64,000 bases of DNA from Betaproteobacteria bacterium GR16-43 (lineage in GTDB: Bacteria; Pseudomonadota; Gammaproteobacteria; Burkholderiales; Usitatibacteraceae): contig CP019169.1 in the NCBI GenBank assembly GCA_001953215.1, forward strand, positions 1,488,001 through 1,552,000. The letters run 5' to 3'. This document shows positions 1 through 8,881 of this stretch, piece by piece. Each line of letters starts with the position of its first letter. The stretch's first letter is position 1. Made by a program: the position numbers and the translations under genes. The notes under the pieces are model-generated. The model was not told where the DNA came from. It searched no databases and was given only the letters and a program-made list of their open reading frames with translations.

Positions 1-1111
1 TGGCCAGGGATTCGGAAGGTGCATCGTTCTCGGGACCCGACTCCGAAAGCCAGCGCGCGAGGTCGAGCACGAGGCGCGCGAACTCCTTGGACCGGAGTGC
101 GTCGCGGGCGGCTTCGCGCGCGCGGACCCGCGGGACGGAAGCGCGCCGCGCCAGCTTGCGGGCGAGCGCCGAGTCGCCGAAAGCCTTCGCGAGCGGCGGG
201 AGCGTCTCCGTGGCGAACACATCCCAGTCGCGCGCTTCACCGAGCGTGCGGGCGAGCGAGCCCAGCTCGTTGCGCCAGCGTGACGCTTCCGGCGGGAGCG
301 CGGCGCGGAAAGTGCGCAGGGCCGAGCGCATGCGCCGCAGTCCCACACGCGCCTGGTGCACGAACTCCGGGTCGGTGGCCGAAAGCAGGCCCTCTTCGTT
401 CGCCTGCACCTGCGCGAGGCTCGTCCCGACGAGCGCTCGCGCGGCATCGCCCAGGCTCATGCCGGGATCGAGGGCCACGCGCTGCGCGCGCGAAGGCTGC
501 AGGCCTTCGCCGCTCAGGAGTCGATAGCCGCGTTCCGCCTTGGTCACCACGCTCGGATGCAGCGTGACTTCCGCCGCGAGCGCGCGCGCGAAATCGAACG
601 CCGCGCCCCGGTCGCCTTCGATCAATTCGATCTCGACCTCGCAGACCGCCTCGGAGGCCTTGCCCGCGGACGCCGCTCCGCGATCGAGCGCGACTTCGAC
701 CCGGGTGCCGGGAGCCAACTCGACGTCCCACGTTTCACGCTCGAACGCCACGGTGAACGCGGGCTGCAGGCGCTCGCCCACCGATTCGCCGCCCGCGCGA
801 TCGAGCATGGAGCCGGCCAGCGCGGTGAGGTCGATCGTGGCATCGGGCCGCGCGGTTTCCCACTCGTGGCGTTCGTGCAATCCGCCGAGGCCGCTGGGTC
901 CGCCCTTCAGCGTCTGGGTCCAGTGCCGTCCCGCCTTCCGAAGGCGCAGGGCCATGCCGGCCTTGCGAAGTTCGCAGCCGGGCGTGTCGTAGTAGACGCT
1001 GGTCAACTTGCGGCGCGTGGGCTGCACGCCCGAGAGCACGGTGGCGCGGCGAAACGCCGCCACGTCGTCGGGCGAGATCGAGAGCTTCAGCTCGACTTCG
1101 AAGTTGTCCAT
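1..1111 (-). CDS. CYTH and CHAD domain protein (3' end outside window)
   Basis: The frame reads leftward off the window edge from an ATG at 1111-1109, so the C-terminus is missing. The N-terminal CYTH (triphosphate tunnel metalloenzyme) domain shows its ExExK signature at residues 5, 7 and 9 (EVELK) and a YYDTP motif near residue 42. The CHAD domain follows from about residue 220, with HQARVGLRRMRSALRTF, the conserved His/Arg helix of that family. Such fusions bind or hydrolyse inorganic triphosphate or polyphosphate; the substrate here is not shown by sequence. It starts two bases after the kynA stop, so the two genes are very probably co-transcribed. The domain call is secure, the physiological role is not. 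Confidence 0.88.
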   Translation of the reverse strand, partial: MDNFEVELKLSISPDDVAAFRRATVLSGVQPTRRKLTSVYYDTPGCELRKAGMALRLRKAGRHWTQTLKGGPSGLGGLHERHEWETARPDATIDLTALAGSMLDRAGGESVGERLQPAFTVAFERETWDVELAPGTRVEVALDRGAASAGKASEAVCEVEIELIEGDRGAAFDFARALAAEVTLHPSVVTKAERGYRLLSGEGLQPSRAQRVALDPGMSLGDAARALVGTSLAQVQANEEGLLSATDPEFVHQARVGLRRMRSALRTFRAALPPEASRWRNELGSLARTLGEARDWDVFATETLPPLAKAFGDSALARKLARRASVPRVRAREAARDALRSKEFARLVLDLARWLSESGPENDAPSESLA

Positions 1112-1113
1112 GG

Positions 1114-1962
1114 CTAGAGCGACGTGCGCGCGCGCCACAACTCGGGGAAGAGCACCACCTCGATCACCTTCTTCAGGTAGCCCACGCCGGAGGTGCCGCC
1201 CGTGCCGCGCTTGAAGCCGATCACGCGCTCGACCGTCGTCGCATGGCGGAAGCGCCATTGGCGGAACGCGTCCTCGAGGTCGACCAGTTTCTCGGCCAGC
1301 TCGTAGAGATCCCAATGCTGCCCGGTCGCCTTGTAGACGGATACCCACGCCGCGAGCACCGACTCGTCGAACGCGTGCGAAGTGCTCCAGTCCCGCCCGA
1401 CGACCGCGGCGTCGATGGGGAAGCCGCGCCGATGCAGCAACCGGATCGCCTCGTCGTAGAGCGAGGGCTCGCGCAGCAGGGCCTCGAGCGGATCGTGCAG
1501 GTCCGGGCGATGGCGGTGGGGCGCGAGCAGCACGGCGCTCTTGTTGCCGAGCATGAATTCGATCATCCGGTACTGGTACGACTGGAATCCGGAGGAGCTG
1601 CCGAGGTCGCCGCGGAACGCGGAGTATTCGGCGGGCGTGAGGGTCGAGAGCACGTCCCACGACTGGACCAGCTGCGCCATGATGCGTGCGACGCGCGAGA
1701 GCATCTTGAACGCCGGCTGCAGCGTGTCCGCGCGCAGGGCTTCGCGGGCCGCGCGCAACTCGTGGAGCATCAGCTTCATCCACAGCTCGGTGGCCTGGTG
1801 CTGGACGATGAACAGCAGCTCGTTGTGGTCGCGCGAGCGCGGTGCTTGCGATTGGAGCAGCCGGTCGAGCTGGAGGTAGTCTCCGTAGCTCATTGCCCCG
1901 GAGAAATCGAGGCGGGCGCCGTCGACGGGCGGATCCGGGGTTTCCGGTACGGGATTCGGCAT
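1114..1962 (-). CDS. kynA: tryptophan 2,3-dioxygenase
   Basis: Haem enzyme opening the indole ring of L-tryptophan to N-formylkynurenine, first step of the kynurenine route. The 282-residue product matches the usual bacterial length. Visible family motifs are [13 protein letters not shown] (catalytic His), [17 protein letters not shown] (substrate carboxylate-binding Arg and SGFQS loop) and [12 protein letters not shown] near the C-terminus with the proximal haem His. The ATG at 1962 was chosen because the upstream in-frame extension to 2067 overlaps the divergent arsS start and is not conserved-looking. kynB and kynU are not in this window, so the pathway must continue elsewhere or the enzyme serves tryptophan turnover alone. 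Confidence 0.95.
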   Translation of the reverse strand: MPNPVPETPDPPVDGARLDFSGAMSYGDYLQLDRLLQSQAPRSRDHNELLFIVQHQATELWMKLMLHELRAAREALRADTLQPAFKMLSRVARIMAQLVQSWDVLSTLTPAEYSAFRGDLGSSSGFQSYQYRMIEFMLGNKSAVLLAPHRHRPDLHDPLEALLREPSLYDEAIRLLHRRGFPIDAAVVGRDWSTSHAFDESVLAAWVSVYKATGQHWDLYELAEKLVDLEDAFRQWRFRHATTVERVIGFKRGTGGTSGVGYLKKVIEVVLFPELWRARTSL

Positions 1963-2056
1963 CGGGAAAAGGGGCTCGGGGACCGTCGCTTTGCTATGAT
2001 GCCCGAATCCATCCCGGCGCACGGCCGTCGCCCGGGACGCCTTCGAGCCCTCCCTT

Positions 2057-3019
2057 ATGCACGCCACGCTTCCGTTGCTCGCGCACTCGGACTTTCCGGC
2101 GATCCGCCGTCGGGAGCTGGAGACCGTGCAGGTGAACCTGGGCTACGTGTGCAACCAGACGTGCCTGCACTGCCACGTGAACGCGGGCCCCACGCGCACC
2201 GAATCGATGACGCGCGAGACCGTGAACCAGGTCCTCGAATACCTCGCCGCCAGTGGCGCGCGCATCCTGGACCTGACGGGCGGCGCACCCGAATTGAATC
2301 CGTACTTTCGCGACCTCGTCATCGGCGCGCGCGCGCTCGGCGTGACCGTGATGGACCGCTGCAACCTCACGATCCTCTTCGAGCCCGGCCACGAAGACCT
2401 CGCGGAGTTCCTCGCGGCGCACCAGGTTCAAGTCGTGGCGTCGCTGCCCTGCTACACCGAGGAGCTCGTCGATCGCCAGCGCGGCAAGGGCGTCTACGAG
2501 AAAAGCGTGCAGGGCATCCGGCGCCTGAATGCGCTGGGCTACGGACGCGACGGTACCGGCCTGGTGCTGGACCTCGTCTACAACCCGCAGGGCCCGAGCC
2601 TGCCGCCGCCGCAGGAGAAACTCGAAGCCGACTACAAGCGCGAGCTGGGCGCGCACTTCGGCATCGTGTTCAACCATCTTTTCACGCTCGCCAACATGCC
2701 GATCCAGCGCTTCGGCTCGACGCTCGTCTCCAAGGGCCAGTTCAACGGCTACATGCAGCTCCTGCGCAGCGCGCATCGCGAAGCGAACCTGGAGACGGTG
2801 ATGTGCCGCTCGATGGTCTCGGTCGACTGGCAGGGCTACCTCTACGACTGCGACTTCAACCAGATGCTGGGCCTGCCGCTCGTGGACGCGGGCCGGAAGA
2901 AGACCCACCTCGCCGACGCGCTGGGCCGCGATTTTTCCGGCAACCCGATCGTCGTGCGCGACCACTGCTTCGGCTGCACGGCCGGGCAGGGCTCGAGCTG
3001 CGGCGGGGCGCTCGCCTGA
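2057..3019 (+). CDS. arsS: arsenosugar biosynthesis radical SAM protein ArsS
   Basis: Radical SAM enzyme expected to transfer the 5'-deoxyadenosyl group to methylated arsenic on the way to arsenosugars. The CxxxCxxC cluster motif CNQTCLHC is at residues 32-39, and the product ends in a Cys-rich tail ([15 protein letters not shown]) typical of the ArsS/DUF3641 family, some members of which carry selenocysteine. Here every such position is a plain Cys codon and there is no internal TGA. It is the first gene of a plus-strand cluster; the next gene follows after one base. Regulation: the divergent intergenic space to kynA is only 94 bp. Arsenic methyltransferase ArsM and ArsR are not seen nearby, so the function is by family and neighbourhood. 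Confidence 0.9.
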   Translation: MHATLPLLAHSDFPAIRRRELETVQVNLGYVCNQTCLHCHVNAGPTRTESMTRETVNQVLEYLAASGARILDLTGGAPELNPYFRDLVIGARALGVTVMDRCNLTILFEPGHEDLAEFLAAHQVQVVASLPCYTEELVDRQRGKGVYEKSVQGIRRLNALGYGRDGTGLVLDLVYNPQGPSLPPPQEKLEADYKRELGAHFGIVFNHLFTLANMPIQRFGSTLVSKGQFNGYMQLLRSAHREANLETVMCRSMVSVDWQGYLYDCDFNQMLGLPLVDAGRKKTHLADALGRDFSGNPIVVRDHCFGCTAGQGSSCGGALA

Positions 3020-3020
3020 G

Positions 3021-4007
3021 ATGAGCGCCGCCGTCCACCGCTTCGACGCGATCGTCGACGAGCGCCCGGGCCGGGCCTGCCCTTCGGCCTACCGCTATTC
3101 CCCGAAGTCGATGGACCGCGCGCCCGAGATCGCCTGCGACGCGCTCTACATCGCCGGCGGGCTCTACGGAAACGTGGAAGCCCTCGAGACGCTGCAGGCG
3201 ATGGTCGCGGCCGAGCCCGGGGCACAGCTCGCCTTCAACGGCGACTTCCATTGGTTCGATGTCGTGCCCGCGGATTTCGAGCGCGTCGCGTCGGCGGCCC
3301 TGGCCCATCACGCGCTGCGCGGCAACGTCGAGACCGAGATCGCGGGCGAGGACAGCGGCGTCGGCTGCGGCTGCGCGTATCCGGCCGATGTGGCGGACGC
3401 GGAGGTCGCGCGTTCCAACACGATCCTCGATCACCTGCGCGAGACGGCCCGCGCCTTCCCGGACCTGCGCAAGCGCCAGGGCGAACTGCCGATGAACCTC
3501 GTGGCCCGCGTGGGCGAAGCGCGCGTGGGGCTCGTGCACGGCGATGCCGCCTCGCTCGCGGGCTGGGGCTTCGCGCACGACCAGCTGGACGCCGCGCGCC
3601 ACCAGCGCTGGCTCGAGAGCGCCTTCGCCGATGCGAACGTCGACATCTTCGCGAGCAGCCACACCTGCCTGCCGGCCTGCCGCGCATTCCCGTTCGGCAC
3701 CGTCATCAACAACGGGGCGGCGGGCATGCCGAATTTTTCAGGAACCGGCCACGGGATCGTCACGCGCATCGCGCGCGCGCCGGCCCCGATGCCGACGCTG
3801 TACGGGGTGCGCGTGCGCGACGTCTACGTCGATGCCGTGGCCCTGCGTTTCGACGAGCGCCGCTGGAAAGAGCGCTTCCTCGCCGCGTGGCCCCCGGGGT
3901 CGCCGGCGCACGAGTCGTACTACCTCCGCATCCTGCAGGGCCCCCGCTTCACGGTCCGGCAGGCCGCGCCGCGCACGGCGCAGGGAGAACAGGGAGAACA
4001 ACGATGA
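3021..4007 (+). CDS. calcineurin-like metallophosphoesterase
   Basis: 328 residues with degenerate but ordered metallophosphoesterase blocks: GGLYGNVEAL (DxH/GNxxAL block), FNGDFHWFD (GDxxD block), LRGNVE (GNH block), VGLVHGD and SSHTCLP (GHTH-like block). It sits one base downstream of arsS. Phosphoesterases of this type recur beside arsS and the paired small glycosyltransferases, so a dephosphorylation step in arsenosugar assembly is a reasonable inference. The N-terminal 45 residues lack a recognisable metal ligand motif, so activity should not be assumed. The gene overlaps the next by ATGA. Confidence 0.8.
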   Translation: MSAAVHRFDAIVDERPGRACPSAYRYSPKSMDRAPEIACDALYIAGGLYGNVEALETLQAMVAAEPGAQLAFNGDFHWFDVVPADFERVASAALAHHALRGNVETEIAGEDSGVGCGCAYPADVADAEVARSNTILDHLRETARAFPDLRKRQGELPMNLVARVGEARVGLVHGDAASLAGWGFAHDQLDAARHQRWLESAFADANVDIFASSHTCLPACRAFPFGTVINNGAAGMPNFSGTGHGIVTRIARAPAPMPTLYGVRVRDVYVDAVALRFDERRWKERFLAAWPPGSPAHESYYLRILQGPRFTVRQAAPRTAQGEQGEQR

Positions 4008-5062
4008 CAACCAAGAAAAAATCCGCGAAGAAGACCGCCACCGCGGCGCCGGTCGAGGCGCCGCAGGTCGTGCGCCACTCCAAGTCCGCCGTGAAGCGCG
4101 TGAACCTCGCCCTGCAGGGCGGCGGTTCGCATGGGGCGTTCGCCTGGGGAATGATCGAACGCCTCGTCGAGGACGGCAGCATCGAGGTCGAGGGCATCTC
4201 GGGAACCAGCGCCGGATCCGTGAACGCGGTGGTGTTCGCGTACGGCTACCTGCTGGGCGGCCGCGAGGGCGCGATCGAGATGATGGGCAAGTTCTGGCGC
4301 ACGCTCTCCGAGGCACGCGCGGGCTTCAACTCGCCCGAGTCGTTCAAGGCCTTCAAGATGATGACGGGCTCGATCTCGCCCTACCAGTGGAACCCGTTCA
4401 ACTGGAACCCGTTCCGCGCGACGATCGAGAAGATCGTGGACTTCGAGCGGCTGCGCCAGGACAAGGGCGGCATCAAGCTCTTCCTCGCGGCCACCAACGT
4501 CGAGACCGGCAAGGCGCGCATCTTCCAGAACGAGGAGATCACCTCCGACGTGGTGATGGCCTCTTCGTGCCTGCCGTTCCTTTTTCAAGCGGTGGAGATC
4601 GACGGGCAGAGCTACTGGGACGGCGGCTACATGGGCAACCCGGTGCTCTATCCGCTTTTCTATCACACCGATTCGCGCGACGTGATCATCCTGCACATCA
4701 ACCCGATCTACCGCCCGGGCGTGCCGCGCACGGCGCCGGAGATCGAGAACCGGCTGAACGAGCTCACGTTCAACTCCGCGCTGATCAAGGAATTCCGCGC
4801 CATCGCCTTCGTGGGCAAGATGCTCGAGGACGGCTGGCTGAAGCCCGAGTTCGCGGGCAAGGTGAAGAACGTGCTGATGCACTCCATCCGCGCCGACAAG
4901 GCCCTGAAGGACCTGGGCGTGGCGAGCAAGTTCTCCACGGACTGGCGCTTCCTGCAGGACCTGCACGACCGCGGCCGTAAGGAGGCCGAGGGTTGGCTCG
5001 ACGAACACTTCAAGAAACTGGGCCGCGAATCGAGCGTCGACTTGCGGGCCGAGTTCCTCTAG
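4004..5062 (+). CDS. patatin-like phospholipase
   Basis: 352-residue patatin-family serine hydrolase starting at the ATG that overlaps the previous stop by four bases. After a Lys/Ala-rich 30-residue leader come the oxyanion motif GGGSHGAF, the nucleophile elbow GTSAG and the catalytic Asp in DGGYMGNP, so the Ser-Asp dyad is intact. No signal peptide or membrane segment is evident. Patatins deacylate lipids or act on acylated polymers; the substrate is unknown. Co-transcription with arsS suggests, but does not prove, a link to arsenolipid or membrane lipid turnover. Confidence 0.88.
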   Translation: MTTKKKSAKKTATAAPVEAPQVVRHSKSAVKRVNLALQGGGSHGAFAWGMIERLVEDGSIEVEGISGTSAGSVNAVVFAYGYLLGGREGAIEMMGKFWRTLSEARAGFNSPESFKAFKMMTGSISPYQWNPFNWNPFRATIEKIVDFERLRQDKGGIKLFLAATNVETGKARIFQNEEITSDVVMASSCLPFLFQAVEIDGQSYWDGGYMGNPVLYPLFYHTDSRDVIILHINPIYRPGVPRTAPEIENRLNELTFNSALIKEFRAIAFVGKMLEDGWLKPEFAGKVKNVLMHSIRADKALKDLGVASKFSTDWRFLQDLHDRGRKEAEGWLDEHFKKLGRESSVDLRAEFL

Positions 5063-5081
5063 TCCACTTCGGGAGGTTCGC

Positions 5082-7310
5082 GTGAAAGCCGGCAAGATCG
5101 TCGTCCTCATTGTGTTGCTGGCCGGGATCGGTGCGTTCTTCGCGTTCGACCTGAAGCAATATTTCTCGATCGAGTATTTCCAGCAGCAGCGCGCGACGCT
5201 CGAGGCGTACCGGGACGCGCATCCGCTGCAGATGGCCGGCGCGTTCTTCGCGGTCTACGTGCTGGTCACGGGACTGTCGCTTCCGGGCGCGGCCATCCTC
5301 ACGCTGGTGGCGGGCGCGCTCTTTGGACTGGTGTGGGGTGTGGTGATCGTGTCGTTCGCCTCGACCCTCGGCGCCACCACGGCCTTCCTCGCCTCCCGCT
5401 ACCTCCTGCGCGATTGGGTGCAGGCGAAGTTCGGCGAGAAGCTGAAGACGATCAACGACGGCGTGGAACGCGAGGGCGCGTTCTACCTCTTCGCGTTGCG
5501 GCTGGTACCCGCATTCCCGTTCTTCCTCATCAACCTCGTGATGGGTCTCACGAAGATGCCCGTGCGCACCTACTTCTGGGTGAGCCAACTCGGCATGTTC
5601 GCGGGAACCATCGTGTACGTGTACGCCGGCACGCAACTGGGGCAGTTCAAGATTTCCGCCGGCCTGATCGCCGCTTTCGTGGCGCTCGGCCTCTTCCCGC
5701 TCGCGGCGAAGAAAGTCCTCGACGCCCTGAAGGCCCGCAAGGTCTATGCGAAATGGACGCGCCCCGCCTCGTACGACCGCAACATGGTGGTGATCGGGGC
5801 CGGCTCCGCCGGGCTGGTGTCGGCCTACATCGCCGCGGCGGTGAAGGCGAAGGTCACGATCGTCGAGCGCCACAAGATGGGCGGCGATTGCCTGAACACC
5901 GGCTGCGTGCCCTCGAAGGCGCTGATCAAGACCGCGAAGCTGCTCTCGCAGATCAAGCACTCGCAGGACTACGGCGTGAAGAGCGCCACGGCCGAATTCG
6001 ATTTCGCCGAGGCGATGGAGCGTGTGAAACGCGTCGTGGCCGCGATCGAGCCGCACGATTCGGTCGAGCGCTACACCGGGCTGGGCGTCGAATGCCTGAA
6101 GGGCACCGCGAAGATCACCTCGCCATGGAGCGTGGAGATCGCGCTCGCCGACGGCGGCAAGCAGACGCTCACCACGAAGAACATCGTCATCGCCACGGGC
6201 GCGCGGCCGTTCATCCCGCCGATCCCGGGGCTGGCCGAGTCGAACCCGCTGCACTCCGACAACGTTTGGGAAATCCGCAAGCAGCCGAAGCGCCTCGTGG
6301 TGCTGGGCGGTGGCCCCATCGGCTGCGAGCTGGCGCAGGCGTTCGCGCGCCTGGGTTCGAAGGTCACGCAGGTCGAGATGCTCCCCCGCGTGATGACCAA
6401 GGAGGACCCGGAGTTCTCCGAGATGGTGGCGAAGCGCTTCCGGGCAGACGGCATCGACCTCCTCGTCGACCACAAGGCGAAGGAAGTGCGCGTCGAGAAT
6501 GGCGAGAAGATCGTCGTCGTGGAGCACCAGGGCGCGGAGAAGCGCATCGTGTGCGATGAGATCCTCTGCGCCGTGGGCCGCGCGGCCAACACGCAGGGCT
6601 TCGGGCTCGAGGAACTCGGCATCCCGGTCACGAAGCAGAAGACCGTCGAGGTGAACGAGTACCTGCAGGCGCACTATCCCAACATCTACGCGTGCGGCGA
6701 TGTGGCCGGTCCCTACCAGTTCACGCACACCGCTTCGCACATGGCGTGGTACTGCGCGGTGAACGGGCTCTTCGGGCGCTTCAAGAAATTCCGCGTGGAC
6801 TACTCTGTGATCCCGTGGGCCACGTTCACCGACCCCGAGGTCGCGCGCGTGGGCCTGAACGAAACCGAGGCGAAGGAAAAGAGCATTCCGTACGACGTCT
6901 TCACGTACGGCATCGACGACCTCGACCGTGCCATCGCCGACAGCGAGGACCGCGGGATGGTGAAAGTGCTGACGGCGAAGGGCACCGACAAAATCATCGG
7001 CTGCACCATCGCGGGCGCCAACGCCGGGGAGATCATCATCGAGTTCGTCACCGCGATGAAGTACAAGGTGGGTTTGAACAAGATCCTCGGCACCATCCAC
7101 ATCTATCCGACGTATGCGGAGTCCAACAAGTACGCCGCCGGCATCTGGAAGCGTTCGACGGTGACGCGCGGGCAGATGGAGGTCGCGTCCGCGTTCAACG
7201 ACTGGACGCGCGGCGCGGGAGGCCTGGGCACGGTGCTGTCGAAGTTGGTCGCCATGTCCGGCAACAAGGAACGCTACTACGCCGCCGCGCCCGCGCACGG
7301 CGACGATTGA
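5082..7310 (+). CDS. VTT (TVP38/TMEM64) membrane domain fused to FAD-dependent disulfide reductase
   Basis: A 742-residue fusion. Residues 1-215 form a SNARE-associated/DedA-type VTT domain with an N-terminal anchor, LSLPGAAILTLVAGALFG near residue 65 and further helices to about 210. From residue 235 begins a class I pyridine nucleotide-disulfide oxidoreductase: VIGAGSAGL for FAD, redox pair C270/C275 in GGDCLNTGCVPSK, VVLGGGPIGCELA for NAD(P)H, then the dimerisation domain. The usual C-terminal HxHPTxxE base is IHIYPTYAE here, with Tyr at 675 where lipoamide dehydrogenase has its catalytic His, so it is closer to mercuric-reductase-like members than to lipoamide dehydrogenase. Substrate unknown; membrane anchoring and gene context suggest a thiol, selenium or arsenic-linked reduction. 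Confidence 0.9.
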   Translation: MKAGKIVVLIVLLAGIGAFFAFDLKQYFSIEYFQQQRATLEAYRDAHPLQMAGAFFAVYVLVTGLSLPGAAILTLVAGALFGLVWGVVIVSFASTLGATTAFLASRYLLRDWVQAKFGEKLKTINDGVEREGAFYLFALRLVPAFPFFLINLVMGLTKMPVRTYFWVSQLGMFAGTIVYVYAGTQLGQFKISAGLIAAFVALGLFPLAAKKVLDALKARKVYAKWTRPASYDRNMVVIGAGSAGLVSAYIAAAVKAKVTIVERHKMGGDCLNTGCVPSKALIKTAKLLSQIKHSQDYGVKSATAEFDFAEAMERVKRVVAAIEPHDSVERYTGLGVECLKGTAKITSPWSVEIALADGGKQTLTTKNIVIATGARPFIPPIPGLAESNPLHSDNVWEIRKQPKRLVVLGGGPIGCELAQAFARLGSKVTQVEMLPRVMTKEDPEFSEMVAKRFRADGIDLLVDHKAKEVRVENGEKIVVVEHQGAEKRIVCDEILCAVGRAANTQGFGLEELGIPVTKQKTVEVNEYLQAHYPNIYACGDVAGPYQFTHTASHMAWYCAVNGLFGRFKKFRVDYSVIPWATFTDPEVARVGLNETEAKEKSIPYDVFTYGIDDLDRAIADSEDRGMVKVLTAKGTDKIIGCTIAGANAGEIIIEFVTAMKYKVGLNKILGTIHIYPTYAESNKYAAGIWKRSTVTRGQMEVASAFNDWTRGAGGLGTVLSKLVAMSGNKERYYAAAPAHGDD

Positions 7311-7320
7311 AGGAGAACCG

Positions 7321-8130
7321 ATGAAATCGCTGCTTCGCATGGCCGTGGTCCTGCTGGGCCTCGTCGCCACCGCCGCCTTCGCGCAATTCGATCCGTCCCA
7401 CAAGGCGTGGGACGACCTCCTGAAGAAGCACGTGAAGTACGCGCAGAACGGCAACGCTTCGCGCGTCGACTACGCGGGCTTCGCGAAAGACCGAGCCGCG
7501 CTGAAGGCCGTCCTGGATACGTATTCGGGCGTGGCGAAGGCGGACTTCGACAAGTGGCCCAAGCCGCAGCAGCAGGCGTTCCTCATCAACGCGTACAACG
7601 CGTGGACGGTCGAGCTGATCCTCACGAAGTATCCCGACCTGAAGTCGATCCGCGACCTCGGCAGCTTCGTCTCGAAACCGTGGAGCAAGAAGTTCTTCAC
7701 GCTCTTCGGCCAGGAGACGAACCTCGACAACATCGAGCACGACATGCTGCGCAAGGATGGCGTGTACGACGACCCGCGCGTGCACGTGGCCGTCGTGTGC
7801 GCGTCGATCGGCTGCCCGATGCTGAGGAACGAAGCCTTCACCGCCGCCAACCTCGAGGCCTCGCTCGAGGACGGCATGAAGCGCTTCCTCTCGGACCGCC
7901 CGCGCAACCGGCTGAACGCGCAATCGAAGAAGCTCGAGATCTCGAAGATCTTCGACTGGTACGGCAAGGATTTCGAGAAGGGCCACAAGGGATTCGCCTC
8001 GGTGAAGGCGACGATGGCGAAGTACGCCGACCAGCTTGCCGACGCGCCCGCCGACCGCGCCCTCGTGCGCGACCAGAAAGCCGACGTCACCTTCCTCGAC
8101 TACGACTGGTCCCTCAACGACGGCAAGTAA
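7321..8130 (+). CDS. DUF547 family secreted protein
   Basis: 269 residues with a clear signal peptide (MKSLLRMAVVLLGLVATAAFA). The body has the DUF547 hallmarks DYAGF, AFLINAYNAWTVE and a HVAVVCASIGCPML segment with two conserved cysteines. DUF547 proteins are periplasmic, related in fold to thiol-dependent or transglutaminase-like enzymes, without an established reaction. It follows the VTT-reductase gene after ten bases and is probably in the same operon. A long palindrome begins just beyond its stop codon. Confidence 0.85.
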   Translation: MKSLLRMAVVLLGLVATAAFAQFDPSHKAWDDLLKKHVKYAQNGNASRVDYAGFAKDRAALKAVLDTYSGVAKADFDKWPKPQQQAFLINAYNAWTVELILTKYPDLKSIRDLGSFVSKPWSKKFFTLFGQETNLDNIEHDMLRKDGVYDDPRVHVAVVCASIGCPMLRNEAFTAANLEASLEDGMKRFLSDRPRNRLNAQSKKLEISKIFDWYGKDFEKGHKGFASVKATMAKYADQLADAPADRALVRDQKADVTFLDYDWSLNDGK

Positions 8131-8131
8131 A

Positions 8132-8196
8132 ATGAATAAAGGGGTCAGACTCCATTATTGCTCCGGGCAATAATGGAGTCTGACCCCTTTATTCAT
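8132..8196. repeat. 65-bp perfect palindrome, REP-like (GGGGTCAG type)
   Basis: Two perfectly complementary 29-base arms (8132-8160 and 8168-8196) flank a 7-base loop, ctccggg. The outer sequence is A/T-rich, and the inner arms contain GGGGTCAGACTCC and GGAGTCTGACCCC. It begins directly after the DUF547 stop, and its last bases supply the ATG used in the longest reading of the next gene. It shares the GGGGTCAG/CTGACCCC core with the elements at 37247, 42438 and 55596, so it is a dispersed repeat rather than an ordinary terminator. Confidence 0.85.
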
Positions 8197-8881
8197 GACA
8201 GCCATGCTCTCGATCATCATTCCCGCGCTGGACGAGGAAGCCCGCATCGGCGAGTGCCTTGCGCGCCTGCAGGTGATGCGGCGCGCGGGCACGGAGCTGG
8301 TGGTGGTCGATGGCGGCAGCCGCGACGCGACGCGGGAGGCGGCTCGCGCAGGGGCCGACCAGGTGATCGAGTCGCCGCGAGGCCGCGCATCGCAGATGAA
8401 CGCGGGCGCCAGGGCGGCGCGCGGCGGGACGCTCCTGTTCCTGCACGCCGACACGCTGCTTCCCGAAGGCGCGAGCGCCGCGATCGACCGCGCGCTCCGG
8501 GATCGTGCGTGGGGCCGCTTCGACGTGCGCATCGCCGGGAACCATCCGATGCTGGCGGTCGTCGCAACGTTCATGAATGCGCGCTCGCGATGGACCGGCA
8601 TCGCCACGGGCGACCAGGCGCTGTTCATGCGCCGCGCCGCGTTCGAGCAGGCCGGCGGATACCCGGCCATTCCCCTCATGGAGGACGTGGCGATCTGCAA
8701 GGCGTTGAAGCGGGTCTCGAAGCCCGCGTGCCTGCGCGAACGCGTGGTCACTTCGGGCCGCCGCTGGGAGGAGCGCGGGATGCTGCGCACCATCGTCCTC
8801 ATGTGGCGCCTGCGCCTCGCCTTTGCGCTGGGTGCCGACCCGGCACGCCTCGCGCGCCTCTATGACGGCCGCGCGGCCTAG
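8195..8881 (+). CDS. glycosyltransferase, TIGR04283 (arsenosugar-associated) type
   Basis: 228-residue GT2-like enzyme: SIIIPALDEE at the N-terminus, VVVDGGSRDAT nucleotide-binding loop, FLHADT with the metal-binding Asp, and GDQALFMRR plus PLMEDVAI acceptor-side motifs. The fold and length fit the small glycosyltransferases that travel with arsS. The ATG at 8195 lies in the arm of the preceding palindrome; an ATG at 8204 (residue 4, MLSIIIPA) may be the original start. It overlaps the next gene by about 20 bases. Predicted to form or extend the glycosidic part of an arsenosugar; acceptor and donor are unknown. Confidence 0.85.
   Translation: MTAMLSIIIPALDEEARIGECLARLQVMRRAGTELVVVDGGSRDATREAARAGADQVIESPRGRASQMNAGARAARGGTLLFLHADTLLPEGASAAIDRALRDRAWGRFDVRIAGNHPMLAVVATFMNARSRWTGIATGDQALFMRRAAFEQAGGYPAIPLMEDVAICKALKRVSKPACLRERVVTSGRRWEERGMLRTIVLMWRLRLAFALGADPARLARLYDGRAA

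Noticed and set aside
1994-2965. Long open frames antisense to arsS and many other genes
   Set aside because: High-GC third-position bias produces long mirror frames; their products are Arg/Ala/His-rich and lack domains, while the sense frames have clear motifs.
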